DNA of 64,000 nucleotides from Firmicutes bacterium HGW-Firmicutes-14 (GTDB taxonomy: Bacteria; Bacillota; Thermincolia; Thermincolales; UBA2595). The position numbers and the translations under genes were made by a program. A model generated the notes under the pieces. That model did not search any database. It saw only the letters and a program-made list of their open reading frames with translations, and was not told where the DNA came from. This document shows, one piece after another, positions 15,188 through 23,539 of the stretch (positions are counted from its first letter, which is position 1; the number at the start of each line of letters is the position of its first letter). The stretch spans positions 31,281-95,280 of the forward strand of contig PHAB01000013.1 in the NCBI GenBank assembly GCA_002840275.1. Direction: 5' to 3'.

Positions 15188-16642
15188 CTAATTTGCCGCC
15201 TTACCGAACTGACCGCCGGCAGGAAAAGTCAGGGATATCCTGGTGCCCATTTTGGGAGCTGAAATTACTTCGAGACTTCCTTGCAACCGCTGAGCACGAA
15301 ACTTCATGTTGGTCAGCCCATGATGTTCGGCCAAATCTGTATTTTCCGCTGAAGATAAATTAAAACCTTTTCCATCGTCAATTATTAAAACATTGATATT
15401 CTGTCGATTTCCATTATGCACCGGTGATACCTGTATCTCCACCTGACTGGCATGAGCGTGCTTAACAATATTAAAGAGGGCCTCTTTTAGAATGTGGTCT
15501 ATATTGCTGGCCTGTCTTGGGGTTAAAATAATATCGTTTTCCAGGTTATTCTTAATTTTTAAATGCAACATTGACAAACCTTTAAATTCTTGACCCAAAG
15601 TCTCCAGCAGGTCTTTCAATCCTTGCTCCTCTTGATGTACCTGGAGTATATTGCCAATGTAGTTTCGCAAAAGGACCATAGTCTTTCTTAGCTTGTCCTG
15701 AGAGTCATCCAATTGGGCTGCCAAAGCTTCTGTTTCACCTTGCTGTAACATTAACTTGCCGGTCTCTAAAACCAGGCCTACACTGTAAATTGATTGCATT
15801 ATTCCATCATGTAAATCCCTGCCCAATCTTTCTCTTTCCTGAACAACAATACTCTGATGCATGACCTGGGCCAATCGTTGGTTTTGCTCTTCATCAAAAA
15901 TGTTAATGAGCTTAATAATAATAAAGGCTATGACAAGTCCTAACAAAGCGCGGAAAATTTGTACCGGCAGGCCGATGAAATTAAAAAACGTTTCTGTGTT
16001 TAAAAAGTTCCCAGGCCAAAAACCAACCGGTAATACAACCAAACCGGAGAAAAAACCATATAGCAAGAAACATATACCGCCCAGTTGGCAATATCTGGCG
16101 GCACTTTTCAGATTAAATCCCTTAAATAAACCTGCTTGAATAAAAAAAGCTATCCCGGTAACGAGTGCGCCTGGAAAAGCGAGGATATATCGAGCCGCGG
16201 TAGTGCTATAAATGGCCCAATAGCCGCAATTTTCAACTCCTGCTACAGCTAAATCCCAACCTACAAATTTAATAAACCAGATTCCGGCTAAGATTAATGG
16301 CAAATATTTAATTGGATAATACTTTTTGATAGAGTCGACAAGCAAGTTAACTCCAAAAAGAAATAAAAACAGGAAGGAAGTTGCCACAACCATGGCTTCA
16401 GCAATATGAAAAACATTATACCCGGACATGTCACCAGCCCGCATTTCCATAGGCATATATATTTTGGCCCATTCGGCCCAAGCATGAATTAGTCCAAATA
16501 CAGCTAAAAACCATAAAGATTTTGATAATACAAACTCACTGTCTTTGCGGGATTGAATGGCCAAAGACAGGCCCAGGGTGAAAAATGCTAAGCCATAGAA
16601 AAAATATATTAGAGACATGTTGGCTATAATAAAATTTTGCAC
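15188..16642 (-). CDS. Membrane sensor histidine kinase, HisKA_3 type (A)
   Basis: The 484-residue protein starts with a GTG (AAGGAG about 11 bases upstream), has about seven membrane helices to residue 265, then the phospho-His motif RERLGRDLHDGIMQSIYSVG and an HATPase domain with NIVKHAHASQ, DDGKGF and HHGLTNM. Its neighbours are the octaheme lipoprotein gene upstream and a paralogous kinase downstream. With two kinases and two NarL-type regulators in 8 kb, cross-talk or hetero-dimerisation is possible. As for kinase B, no extracytoplasmic sensor domain is obvious, so the membrane region itself probably senses. Confidence 0.92.
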   Translation of the reverse strand: MQNFIIANMSLIYFFYGLAFFTLGLSLAIQSRKDSEFVLSKSLWFLAVFGLIHAWAEWAKIYMPMEMRAGDMSGYNVFHIAEAMVVATSFLFLFLFGVNLLVDSIKKYYPIKYLPLILAGIWFIKFVGWDLAVAGVENCGYWAIYSTTAARYILAFPGALVTGIAFFIQAGLFKGFNLKSAARYCQLGGICFLLYGFFSGLVVLPVGFWPGNFLNTETFFNFIGLPVQIFRALLGLVIAFIIIKLINIFDEEQNQRLAQVMHQSIVVQERERLGRDLHDGIMQSIYSVGLVLETGKLMLQQGETEALAAQLDDSQDKLRKTMVLLRNYIGNILQVHQEEQGLKDLLETLGQEFKGLSMLHLKIKNNLENDIILTPRQASNIDHILKEALFNIVKHAHASQVEIQVSPVHNGNRQNINVLIIDDGKGFNLSSAENTDLAEHHGLTNMKFRAQRLQGSLEVISAPKMGTRISLTFPAGGQFGKAAN

Positions 16643-16800
16643 CTTTTATTCATCTCCTTATAATGATAACTATTACTATCCTTCAATGTTAATTTTAAGT
16701 TTTCTTCTCTTATTTGGCAAACAACAAAACATGGTAAACACCCTTTCCCCATCAACACAATGCGCCGGTGGTGTCGAGAAAGGGTACCAGGGAATTAGAG

Positions 16801-16836
16801 AAAAAATGGCTAGGGAAATAACTCTCTAGCCATTTT
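16801..16836 (-). terminator. Terminator after the octaheme cytochrome gene
   Basis: Eleven-base arms AAAATGGCTAG / CTAGCCATTTT (16803-16813 / 16826-16836) are followed by T residues on the minus strand. It separates the cytochrome transcript from the kinase genes; 16643-16800 shows no gene. Confidence 0.75.
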
Positions 16837-16862
16837 GTGCAAATATTTTATTAAGCTGCGGC

Positions 16863-18809
16863 TTATTTTTTCTGATGGCAGGTACCGCAGGTGTTGGTGT
16901 ACGGAACAGGCATCGGTATCTTGGATTTATCGGGTACATCAAACACATGTGAGGTGATGTCCCCGTGGAGATTTTCCCCGATCTGATTAAGGCCGGCGCC
17001 GCTGTTGGCGGTCTTGACGTTGTGGCAGGCAATGCAATTGGCACCCATGTCTGCGCCGGTTTTGGCTTTCTGATGCTCAGTCAGGTCGATGCTGGTATGA
17101 CAGGAGAGACATAAGCTGTTATCAGATACACCTGAGAGCTGGTGACGGTCTGTGCCAGGCGCATGAAGGTCATGGCACGAGGAACAGGTCACTAACTGCG
17201 ATCCGTTTCGGTATTTACGCGACTGAATAAAGTCGGTATATTGCTGATGATGCGCCTTCGAAAATAATCCGTCATCCCACATGTCACCCTTTGCAGAATC
17301 GTTGCGTGATGTGTTGTTGGCCAGGAAATCAGCCCGGCTGGTCCCGGCAACCATCATTTTGTTTTCGCTGTTGAGGGGTGAATCCTTTTTAATTCCGAAG
17401 GAATCGTTCCCCTGGGGACGGCTGTGGCACTGGGCACAAATCACCGTTTCCCGCTCCGGTGTAAGGTTCTGAGGAGTAACAATGGCCTTCCCTTTACCAC
17501 CCGCTGCTACGTGTTCGGATCCGGGACCATGGCAGGTCTCACAGCCGATGTTCAATTCCTGCTTCTCCCCGGCTATCGGGTGCAGCTCGCCATTGGGGTC
17601 AGCCACGCCTGTAGCCATGAATTCGCCGGTGCCGGCATCCTGGGTAAGGCTATAGCTATTAAAGTGGCAGGTCGCGCACTGAACGTCGACGGCGTTTTTA
17701 GCGGCTGGCTGTGATTTGAATACCGGGGTTCCAGTCGGGTCTTCTATCCACCAGTCCATGTGATAATCGCGCCACTGCATTCTGACACGTTCTTTGGAAG
17801 CTTCGTCACCCCTGGAGTTGTACTGCAGCGGGAGCATGTGAATGCTGTTGCCGGCTGTGGTCAGATAACGCTGCTTATATACGCCGCCGCCATAAGTAAG
17901 CTTCACTTCTTTTGTGAAGGGGCTGGCCGGGTCCGACGGATTCTTGACGTTGGTGAAGGTCATCTTATACTTGCCGTCAGTGTCCTTGAACACCTTCACC
18001 GTAGCCCATACATTACCAAGTTTCCCATCAGGGTCCGGATTTGTTTCCGAGGTCTTAAATTTATCGAACTTACGCTTCTCATCGTAATCGTAGAAATAAA
18101 TGGTGGTACCCGTAGAAGTAAACTTGTTTTCCAATGCGGCAAACATGTTATACTCGGCGTCATCAGCATCAAACTTGCCCGCATCCTGAAGGCCGCTCGG
18201 TTCTCCCGGCACCATGAAGCCGTTCTTGTGCGCCGTCTTCTTAACATCTGATTTATCGTTATGGCATCCGAGACAGGAACTGGTGCCAACAAAAGTCGCT
18301 TCGGTGGAGGGTTTGGTGGACACCGTGACCTCAACCACCCCTTTATTTAGCGAATTGCCGGTCACCGCTGCCCGGGTGAGGCTGCCGCCGGGCAGATGCT
18401 CAGTATCCTCATCAGCCGGCTGTACATAGATAAAGTACTTATCTGATTCGCCTGTTGCGAGGCTGGCAATCTCCGCCTTCCCTTCGGCGTCAGTAACCCC
18501 CTTTTGGTAGGTCGATACACCTCCGCCGGACGGGGTAAAGTTACCGTTGATCAGATCTTCAAGGGGCTCATCCACGGTAAGGGCTTCGGCAGAATAATTG
18601 CCGAACTCCTTGTCGTCCCGGGAAATTGGCACGGCGGCGAGAGCTTCTACGTCTGCCGCGGGAATTGCAAAGACCGTAGCCCCAACGACAGGCGCCCCCG
18701 AGGTATCCTTCAATGAAAAATTCGGTCCTGATTTGGAACTACAGCCCGCTGTAACAGCAAAGGCGGTTAACATAAGTACTAACGAAACCAACCATATCTT
18801 TCTGTTCAG
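16863..18809 (-). CDS. Octaheme c-type cytochrome lipoprotein
   Basis: About 648 residues. The N-terminus is a lipoprotein signal (NRKIWLVSLVLML ... VTAGC), so the protein should be anchored on the outer face of the membrane. A carboxypeptidase-regulatory/Ig-like region (about 30-165) precedes eight CXXCH sites: CLGCH, CATCH, CETCH, CAQCH, CSSCH, CLSCH, CIACH and CGTCH. Extra His residues provide distal ligands. The spacing resembles cytochrome c554-like multiheme proteins, with CETCHGPGSEH typical. No ATG, GTG or TTG suits the ribosome site: GGGAGG lies eight bases before a CTG at 18809, the proposed start. It may act as terminal reductase or electron relay; no catalytic heme can be identified from the sequence. 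Confidence 0.9.
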   Translation of the reverse strand: MNRKIWLVSLVLMLTAFAVTAGCSSKSGPNFSLKDTSGAPVVGATVFAIPAADVEALAAVPISRDDKEFGNYSAEALTVDEPLEDLINGNFTPSGGGVSTYQKGVTDAEGKAEIASLATGESDKYFIYVQPADEDTEHLPGGSLTRAAVTGNSLNKGVVEVTVSTKPSTEATFVGTSSCLGCHNDKSDVKKTAHKNGFMVPGEPSGLQDAGKFDADDAEYNMFAALENKFTSTGTTIYFYDYDEKRKFDKFKTSETNPDPDGKLGNVWATVKVFKDTDGKYKMTFTNVKNPSDPASPFTKEVKLTYGGGVYKQRYLTTAGNSIHMLPLQYNSRGDEASKERVRMQWRDYHMDWWIEDPTGTPVFKSQPAAKNAVDVQCATCHFNSYSLTQDAGTGEFMATGVADPNGELHPIAGEKQELNIGCETCHGPGSEHVAAGGKGKAIVTPQNLTPERETVICAQCHSRPQGNDSFGIKKDSPLNSENKMMVAGTSRADFLANNTSRNDSAKGDMWDDGLFSKAHHQQYTDFIQSRKYRNGSQLVTCSSCHDLHAPGTDRHQLSGVSDNSLCLSCHTSIDLTEHQKAKTGADMGANCIACHNVKTANSGAGLNQIGENLHGDITSHVFDVPDKSKIPMPVPYTNTCGTCHQKK

Positions 18810-19067
18810 TTTAATTTCCTCCCTCACAATAGAATTATCTTGCTTGGTGAAAAAATGGACAAAATAAGGCGCACTCTTTTTTGGCTTTAAACACCACCTC
18901 CAGAAAATATCTAACCTGATTGTAACTGTTCCTGCAATCTTTAACACGATGGTGTTCGTCCTAATCAGGGGACATTTTGTCCCAAAATTTGTCCCAAATT
19001 CTGACCCCCGCCGTAAATGAACAAAAACACGCAGCATTTAACTGCGTGTTTGAAAGGAAGAATGAAA

Positions 19068-19730
19068 TTAATCTCCGCCGAGATTGTACTTTATGCCAAA
19101 GGCAATTGCTTGTGATCTTTTGTCAAAATTTAATTTCTGCAAAATATTGCTTACATAATTTCGTACAGTCTTTTCAGCTAGAAAAAGTTCCCCAGCTATT
19201 TGCCTGTTAGTTTTCCCTTCGGCCATTAAAACCAATACCTTTTTTTCCTGATCCGTTAGTCTGTTTATTGACTCAGGAACATCAATACGCTCTTTTAAGA
19301 TAGCCTTTTTCAATTTTTCCACAACCCTTTTTGTTACGACAGGGTCTAATAAAACTTGTCCTTGCCCCACTTTTTCTACAGCCTCAATTAAATCATTACT
19401 TCCAATTTGTTTTAACACATATCCGTCCGCTCCAGCTGCTAACGAAGCAAAAACCGCTTCGTCGTCGGCATGGGATGTTAACATTATGACCTTGATGTTG
19501 GGATTATTTTGTTTGATTTCTCTACACGCTTCAATTCCACTTAGTCCGGACATGCGAATGTCCATGACCACTACATCGGGATTTAATTCACGGGATAGTT
19601 TGATAGCATCTTCACCTGAGCAGGCTTCACCAACAACTTCAATATTAGAGTAGTATTGAAAAAGAGTCTTTAAACCCAAAATCTGAACTTCATAATCATC
19701 AACTAATACCAACTTAACTTTCGGGCTCAT
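19068..19730 (-). CDS. NarL/LuxR-family response regulator (B)
   Basis: The 220-residue protein has a receiver domain (LVDDYE, Asp in VVVMDIRMSG, MLTSHADD, Lys in VLKQIG) and a C-terminal LuxR HTH (LTDQEKKVLVLMAEGKTNRQ). It precedes the octaheme cytochrome gene on the minus strand with a 258-bp gap, so it is likely transcribed separately and may activate that gene. It is similar to the regulator at 12959-13618. AAGGGA precedes the ATG. A kinase partner is probably one of the two encoded at 13745-16642. Confidence 0.92.
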   Translation of the reverse strand: MSPKVKLVLVDDYEVQILGLKTLFQYYSNIEVVGEACSGEDAIKLSRELNPDVVVMDIRMSGLSGIEACREIKQNNPNIKVIMLTSHADDEAVFASLAAGADGYVLKQIGSNDLIEAVEKVGQGQVLLDPVVTKRVVEKLKKAILKERIDVPESINRLTDQEKKVLVLMAEGKTNRQIAGELFLAEKTVRNYVSNILQKLNFDKRSQAIAFGIKYNLGGD

Positions 19731-19874
19731 TTTCTTCCCTTCCTTTTGCCAAATAAAATGAAAAAACCTAACCAGATACTAAATAATATATTGGGTAGAT
19801 TTCTCAGGATTAAATAAGCTATTAACTTATTATAACATAGGGTTTTGCAAATCAACAGAGTTCTTGGCGGCGGT

Positions 19875-20002
19875 CAGCTATCGGGCGTCTCGCCCGGACA
19901 CCCAGGACTCTATCGCAAAAACGCAACAAAAAAAGGACTTCACGCTACTCGCTGAAAATCGCTGAAACCCTTGTCAGTATTCGTGTGGTGCCCGAGACCG
20001 GG
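19875..20002. repeat. tRNA-Leu 3'-end remnant with associated repeat (copy 3)
   Basis: 19986-20002 is the same 17 bp as 8874-8890 and the tRNA-Leu 3' end. The preceding ~100 bp matches 7205-7311 (GCGTCTCGC, CGCAACAAAAAAAGGACTTCACG, GCTGAAACCCTT). It is the likely upstream border of the redox module. Confidence 0.7.
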
Positions 20003-20014
20003 TAATCATTTATT

Positions 20015-20185
20015 CTATGTTTCGTTAATCTTATCCTTCAACTTTTTTGCCATAAAATTTACCCAACAAATATCCACATAAACACCCCTAATGTCTATTT
20101 TACCTGGACTATTAATATCCTGAGCAATCTTATCAGATGCCTTAATTATATAGTTAAATCCACTATTAAGCCAAATACGGTTCAT
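20015..20185 (-). CDS. Hypothetical 56-residue protein
   Basis: It begins MNRIWLNSGFNYIIKASDKI with a good GGAGG four bases before the ATG at 20185, and ends in a Lys-rich segment (MAKKLKDKINET). No motif or membrane span is recognised. It lies between a tRNA-Leu remnant and the intact tRNA-Leu. The ribosome site is the main support. Confidence 0.45.
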   Translation of the reverse strand: MNRIWLNSGFNYIIKASDKIAQDINSPGKIDIRGVYVDICWVNFMAKKLKDKINET

Positions 20186-20310
20186 GCTTCCTCCGTCGAA
20201 AATCACCTAATTGGACTGTAACACTTTACCTTTTTTGGTTATACCTATTGTAACGCGTTTTATTAGTCCAAATTGGCGGGTATAAGGAGTTAATTATCAA
20301 TTATGCCAGG

Positions 20311-20460
20311 ATGTTTTCCTTAACTGAAGATGAAACGTATCTTAAGAACGCCGGCGACGTCTCACGAGCTATGGTCAGGACCGAGGAAGAGTTACACAAG
20401 TACCTCAAGAAGAACTCAAAAGTGAGTTGGTTACCAAAATATCATAGAGAAAAAGTCTAA
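20311..20460 (+). CDS. Hypothetical 49-residue ORF, possibly a gene remnant
   Basis: The frame from an ATG at 20311 (MFSLTEDETYLKNAGDVSRA) has a natural, charged composition and ends WLPKYHREKV. Only a weak ribosome site is present at this ATG; an AAGGAG at 20284-20289 suits no normal start in this frame. It could be a decayed gene next to tRNA-Leu. Confidence 0.3.
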   Translation: MFSLTEDETYLKNAGDVSRAMVRTEEELHKYLKKNSKVSWLPKYHREKV

Positions 20461-20494
20461 AAAAGCAAAAAATAATACCCACCGAAAGGTGGGT
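20461..20494 (-). terminator. Terminator of the tRNA-Leu transcript
   Basis: ACCCACC-GAAA-GGTGGGT forms a tight hairpin (20477-20494), followed on the minus strand by a T-rich run. Confidence 0.85.
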
Positions 20495-20506
20495 TGTGTT
20501 TATTCC

Positions 20507-20595
20507 TGGTGCCCGAGACCGGGGTCGAACCGGTACGAGGGGTAAACCTCGCAGGATTTTAAGTCCTGTGCGTCTGCCAGTTCCGCCACTCGGGC
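20507..20595 (-). tRNA. tRNA-Leu(TAA)
   Basis: The minus strand folds as a class II tRNA with seven-base acceptor GCCCGAG/CTCGGGC, anticodon TAA in GGACTTAAAATCC, a long variable arm and encoded CCA. Its 3' end is the source of the three partial copies at 7312, 8874 and 19986, marking it as an integration hot spot. Confidence 0.95.
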
Positions 20596-20604
20596 AATAT
20601 ATAC

Positions 20605-20680
20605 CAATTGACAATTAACAGTTGACAATGGACAATTGTTTCTTATTCATTGTCAATTGTCAATTATCAATTGTCAATTG
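20605..20680. repeat. AT-rich inverted and tandem repeat between tRNA-Leu and tRNA-Cys
   Basis: CAATTGTCAATT-type units recur on both arms (20605-20639 and about 20650-20680) and can form a long imperfect hairpin. It separates the two tRNA genes; function is unknown. Confidence 0.65.
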
Positions 20681-20687
20681 AATTAAA

Positions 20688-20762
20688 TGGAGGCGGCACC
20701 CGGATTCGAACCGGGGATAAAGGATTTGCAGTCCTCTGCCTTAACCACTTGGCCATGCCGCC
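20688..20762 (-). tRNA. tRNA-Cys(GCA)
   Basis: Cloverleaf on the minus strand with acceptor GGCGGCA/TGCCGCC, anticodon GCA in GGACTGCAAATCC, T-loop GGTTCGAATCC and encoded CCA. Confidence 0.95.
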
Positions 20763-20898
20763 CCAACTAACCGTATATGTCTCGGTGACAAATAATATAT
20801 TAACATATACGGTGTATCAAGTCAACAGGATTAACCCTGAAATGTACTGCCACAAAAGGAAATATGCACATACAGAACAGGCTGTACGAATGTCCATA

Positions 20899-22692
20899 TC
20901 AACCCTGACAGTCCCGGCAATCCCCCGGGGTTTCTCCATTAATCCGGTCCTTCGCCTTGAACCTCAGCACCTGGTTTATCCTTGAACCCGTCCGGTAGAT
21001 AGTAATCCCCTTACACCCCAGTTTCCATGCCAGCATATACACGGATCTTACATCACCGGTCCCGGCCTCATGAGGGAAATTGACCGTTTTGGATACTGCA
21101 TTGTCCACATATTTCTGAAATGCCGCCTGAATCCTGACATGCCATTCCGCCGGTATTTCAAATGCAGTGGCAAACACCCCCCGCACATCTTCAGGTATAC
21201 CCTCAATACCCCCGAGGCTGCCCTTCTTACCTATTTCGTCCTGCAGGGCTTCAGACCAGAAACCCCGTTCCCTGGCGACCGCCTCAAACCGCCGGTTGGT
21301 CATGGCAAACTGTTTTCCCTCAAGTACTTCTTTGATATAGCTCAGCCCAAACAGGGGTTCAATCCCGCTGGAGGTGTCAGCCAGCATGGACAGGGTACCT
21401 GTTGGGGCAATGGTTGTAACCGTAGCATTGCGCATTTCCCGGTCCCTGTAAATACTCTTTTTTATATTCGGGAAGCTGCCTTTCTCCCGGCCGAGCAGGG
21501 CGCTTGCTGTCCTTGCCCGTTCCCCGATAAAACTCATTACCCCTTCTATTACCTGCAAAGACTCTTCAGATGCATATGGTATGCCCAGCTCAATCAGCAG
21601 ATCTGCAAATCCCATAACTCCCAGGCCTATTTTTCGGTTACCCAGGGTTATTTCCTCTGTCTCAGGAAAAACATAGTAATTGACATCGATAATATTATCC
21701 AGAAACCTCACTGCAGTTGTTATATCCTGTCCCAGAAGGCCCCAGTCAATCCGTTCGGTAAAGTTGATGCCGTTTTTGCCGGATTCAGGAGTACCGGAAC
21801 GGTTACTGCCCAGGGGTTTCAGATAAGCGAGCAGGTTCAGACTCCCCAGGTTACAACTTTCATAGTCCTGAAGGGGTTGTTCCCCACAGGGGTTGGTTGC
21901 CCGGATAGGTCCACATCCGGGAACACTGTTGGTATGGTTTATATGGTCAAAAAACAGGATTCCCGGTTCACCGTTTGCCCATGCTGCACTTGCTATGGCA
22001 TCCATTATTTCCCCGGCCCGGACCTTTTTCCCGGCCGGCCGGCCGGTCCTTGGATTCAGAAACTCTATCTCCCCGTCCCGTTCAACCTCTGCCATAAATT
22101 TCCTGTCGGCTCCCACAGAAATGTTGAAATTGGCCAGGGCCCCCTCCTGTTCCTTTGAACTTATAAATTCCATAATATCAGGATGCCAGTAATCAAGTAC
22201 GGCCATATTGGCGCCCCTTCGCATTCCACCCTGTTTGATGGCATCAGTGGCACAATTATATGCGGCTATAAATGGAACAGGTCCTGAGGCCACTCCACCG
22301 GTAGAAGAGACAACATCATCCTTCGGACGGATTCCTGAAAACGAAAATCCGGTCCCTCCACCCGTTTTGTGGATAAGGGCGGCCCTTTTCATGGTTTCAA
22401 AGATACCTTCAATGGAATCAGGTACAGGAAGCACAAAACATGCCGCCAGCTGCCCTTTTGCCCGGCCTGCATTGGCCAAAGCGGGGCTGTTGGGAAGGAA
22501 CCTCTTATCAGCCATGATTTTATAGAACTTTTCCTCCCAGTATGCCCTGTCCTTCTTCCCCTCTGCAGCAGCTGCGGTACGCGCTACCCGGTACAGCATC
22601 TGCTCCGGTGTTTCTATAAGCCTTCCTGCCGGATCTTTAAGGAGATAGCGCTTTTCAAGTATTTTTGTTGCATCTTCCGAGAATATACTCAT
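20899..22692 (-). CDS. nrdJ: Adenosylcobalamin-dependent ribonucleotide reductase (class II)
   Basis: The 597-residue protein reduces ribonucleotides to deoxyribonucleotides with adenosylcobalamin as radical source. Visible motifs are FLPNSPALANAG near the N-terminus, KTGGGTGFSFS, RRGANMAVLD, the catalytic NPCGEQPL (about residue 270), NLGSLNL, and the C-terminal barrel segment TIAPTGTLSMLAD. It ends with a CRDCQG pair that can re-reduce the active site. The length suits compact class II enzymes lacking an ATP-cone. GGAGG precedes the ATG. It needs no oxygen and depends on B12, consistent with the cobalamin operon in the window. It is flanked by tRNA genes and has no operon partner. Confidence 0.95.
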   Translation of the reverse strand: MSIFSEDATKILEKRYLLKDPAGRLIETPEQMLYRVARTAAAAEGKKDRAYWEEKFYKIMADKRFLPNSPALANAGRAKGQLAACFVLPVPDSIEGIFETMKRAALIHKTGGGTGFSFSGIRPKDDVVSSTGGVASGPVPFIAAYNCATDAIKQGGMRRGANMAVLDYWHPDIMEFISSKEQEGALANFNISVGADRKFMAEVERDGEIEFLNPRTGRPAGKKVRAGEIMDAIASAAWANGEPGILFFDHINHTNSVPGCGPIRATNPCGEQPLQDYESCNLGSLNLLAYLKPLGSNRSGTPESGKNGINFTERIDWGLLGQDITTAVRFLDNIIDVNYYVFPETEEITLGNRKIGLGVMGFADLLIELGIPYASEESLQVIEGVMSFIGERARTASALLGREKGSFPNIKKSIYRDREMRNATVTTIAPTGTLSMLADTSSGIEPLFGLSYIKEVLEGKQFAMTNRRFEAVARERGFWSEALQDEIGKKGSLGGIEGIPEDVRGVFATAFEIPAEWHVRIQAAFQKYVDNAVSKTVNFPHEAGTGDVRSVYMLAWKLGCKGITIYRTGSRINQVLRFKAKDRINGETPGDCRDCQG

Positions 22693-22802
22693 ATTGCCTC
22701 CGTAAATCTAATATAAGTTCATTTTCTCCATATTTCTATATTTACAACCATTTTTCCTGCGACCCCAGGGCCGCTGGTTCTTATTGCTTATTCATCTAAT
22801 AT

Positions 22803-22832
22803 AAAAAACGCCCTTGATTTCACAAAGGCGTT
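22803..22832 (-). terminator. Terminator of the tRNA-Val/Asp/Phe/Gly cluster
   Basis: On the minus strand arms AACGCCTTTG / CAAGGGCGTT are followed by a T-run, just after tRNA-Gly. Confidence 0.8.
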
Positions 22833-22844
22833 AATACTTTCTTT

Positions 22845-22919
22845 TGGAGCGGAAGACGGGATTCGAACCCGCGACCCTCGCCTTGGCAAGGCGATGCTCT
22901 ACCACTGAGCTACTTCCGC
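22845..22919 (-). tRNA. tRNA-Gly(GCC)
   Basis: Acceptor GCGGAAG/CTTCCGC, anticodon GCC in CGCCTTGCCAAGGCG, T-loop GGTTCGAATCC and encoded CCA on the minus strand. Confidence 0.95.
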
Positions 22920-22924
22920 ATAAA

Positions 22925-23000
<76 letters not shown>

Positions 23001-23004
23001 AAAA

Positions 23005-23082
23005 TGGCGGAGCTGACGAGATTCGAACTCGCGATCTCCTGCGTGACAGGCAGGCATGTTAGGCCTCTACACCACAGCTCCG
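23005..23082 (-). tRNA. tRNA-Asp(GTC)
   Basis: Acceptor CGGAGCT/AGCTCCG, anticodon GTC in CCTGCCTGTCACGCAGG, T-loop AGTTCGAATCT and encoded CCA on the minus strand. Confidence 0.93.
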
Positions 23083-23098
23083 TATTTTTTTGGTGGCG

Positions 23099-23339
23099 CA
23101 ATGAGCTTTAATATACTTTGGTGGGCGATGACAGGATCGCCGGCCTGCAGGTCCTTCGGACCTTTGACCTGTCCCCAATTTGTTACCGTAGCCCCGGGTT
23201 TTTTCTCAAAACCCGCCGCTCCGACAAATTGGGGAATCCCCTGACTGCCGACCCCCTAATCCTGCCTCTTACAAGCAGGGGGTCTCAATAATCGCCCTCA
23301 ATGAGCTTTAATATACTTTGGTGGGCGATGACAGGATCG
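23099..23339. repeat. 41-bp exact direct repeat, 200 bp apart, spanning tRNA-Val 3' ends
   Basis: 23099-23139 and 23299-23339 are identical. Each contains the 3' end of tRNA-Val, with CCA, and 20 bp of downstream flank, showing that a tRNA-Val region was duplicated together with its flank. Confidence 0.85.
23119..23297 (-). pseudogene. Shattered tRNA-Val copy with ~104-bp insertion in the T-loop
   Basis: Read on the minus strand, the 5' acceptor GGGCGATT, an inverted copy of the anticodon arm (CCCCCTGCTTGTAAGAGGC) and the T-arm 5' half are present. The T-loop is then split by about 104 bp (23140-23243), after which the T-arm 3' half, acceptor and CCA resume. The insert has complementary ends around CCCCAATTTGT / ACAAATTGGGG and an inner hairpin AGGTCC-TTC-GGACCT. 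It cannot form a functional tRNA; the intact gene is at 23319-23394. Confidence 0.75.
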
Positions 23340-23394
23340 AACTGCCGACCCCCTGCTTGTAAGGCAGGTGCTCTCCCAGCTGAGCTAATCGCCC
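23319..23394 (-). tRNA. tRNA-Val(TAC)
   Basis: Acceptor GGGCGAT/ATCGCCC, anticodon TAC in CTGCCTTACAAGCAG, T-loop AGTTCGATCCT and encoded CCA on the minus strand. Confidence 0.95.
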
Positions 23395-23539
23395 GTTATT
23401 GCGTCACAAAAATAAGTATACACAATCTGTTCAAAGAAGTCAACTGTAATTTATGGATACTCACAGTTTAACAGACGATATTTCTGCGGTATCCGGGCAT
23501 TCCTGCACAAATCTGCCTTATTGGGGCTATTAAGCCCGT

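Noticed and set aside
21070..22158. Plus-strand 362-residue ORF
   Set aside because: Antisense to nrdJ, with no family resemblance.
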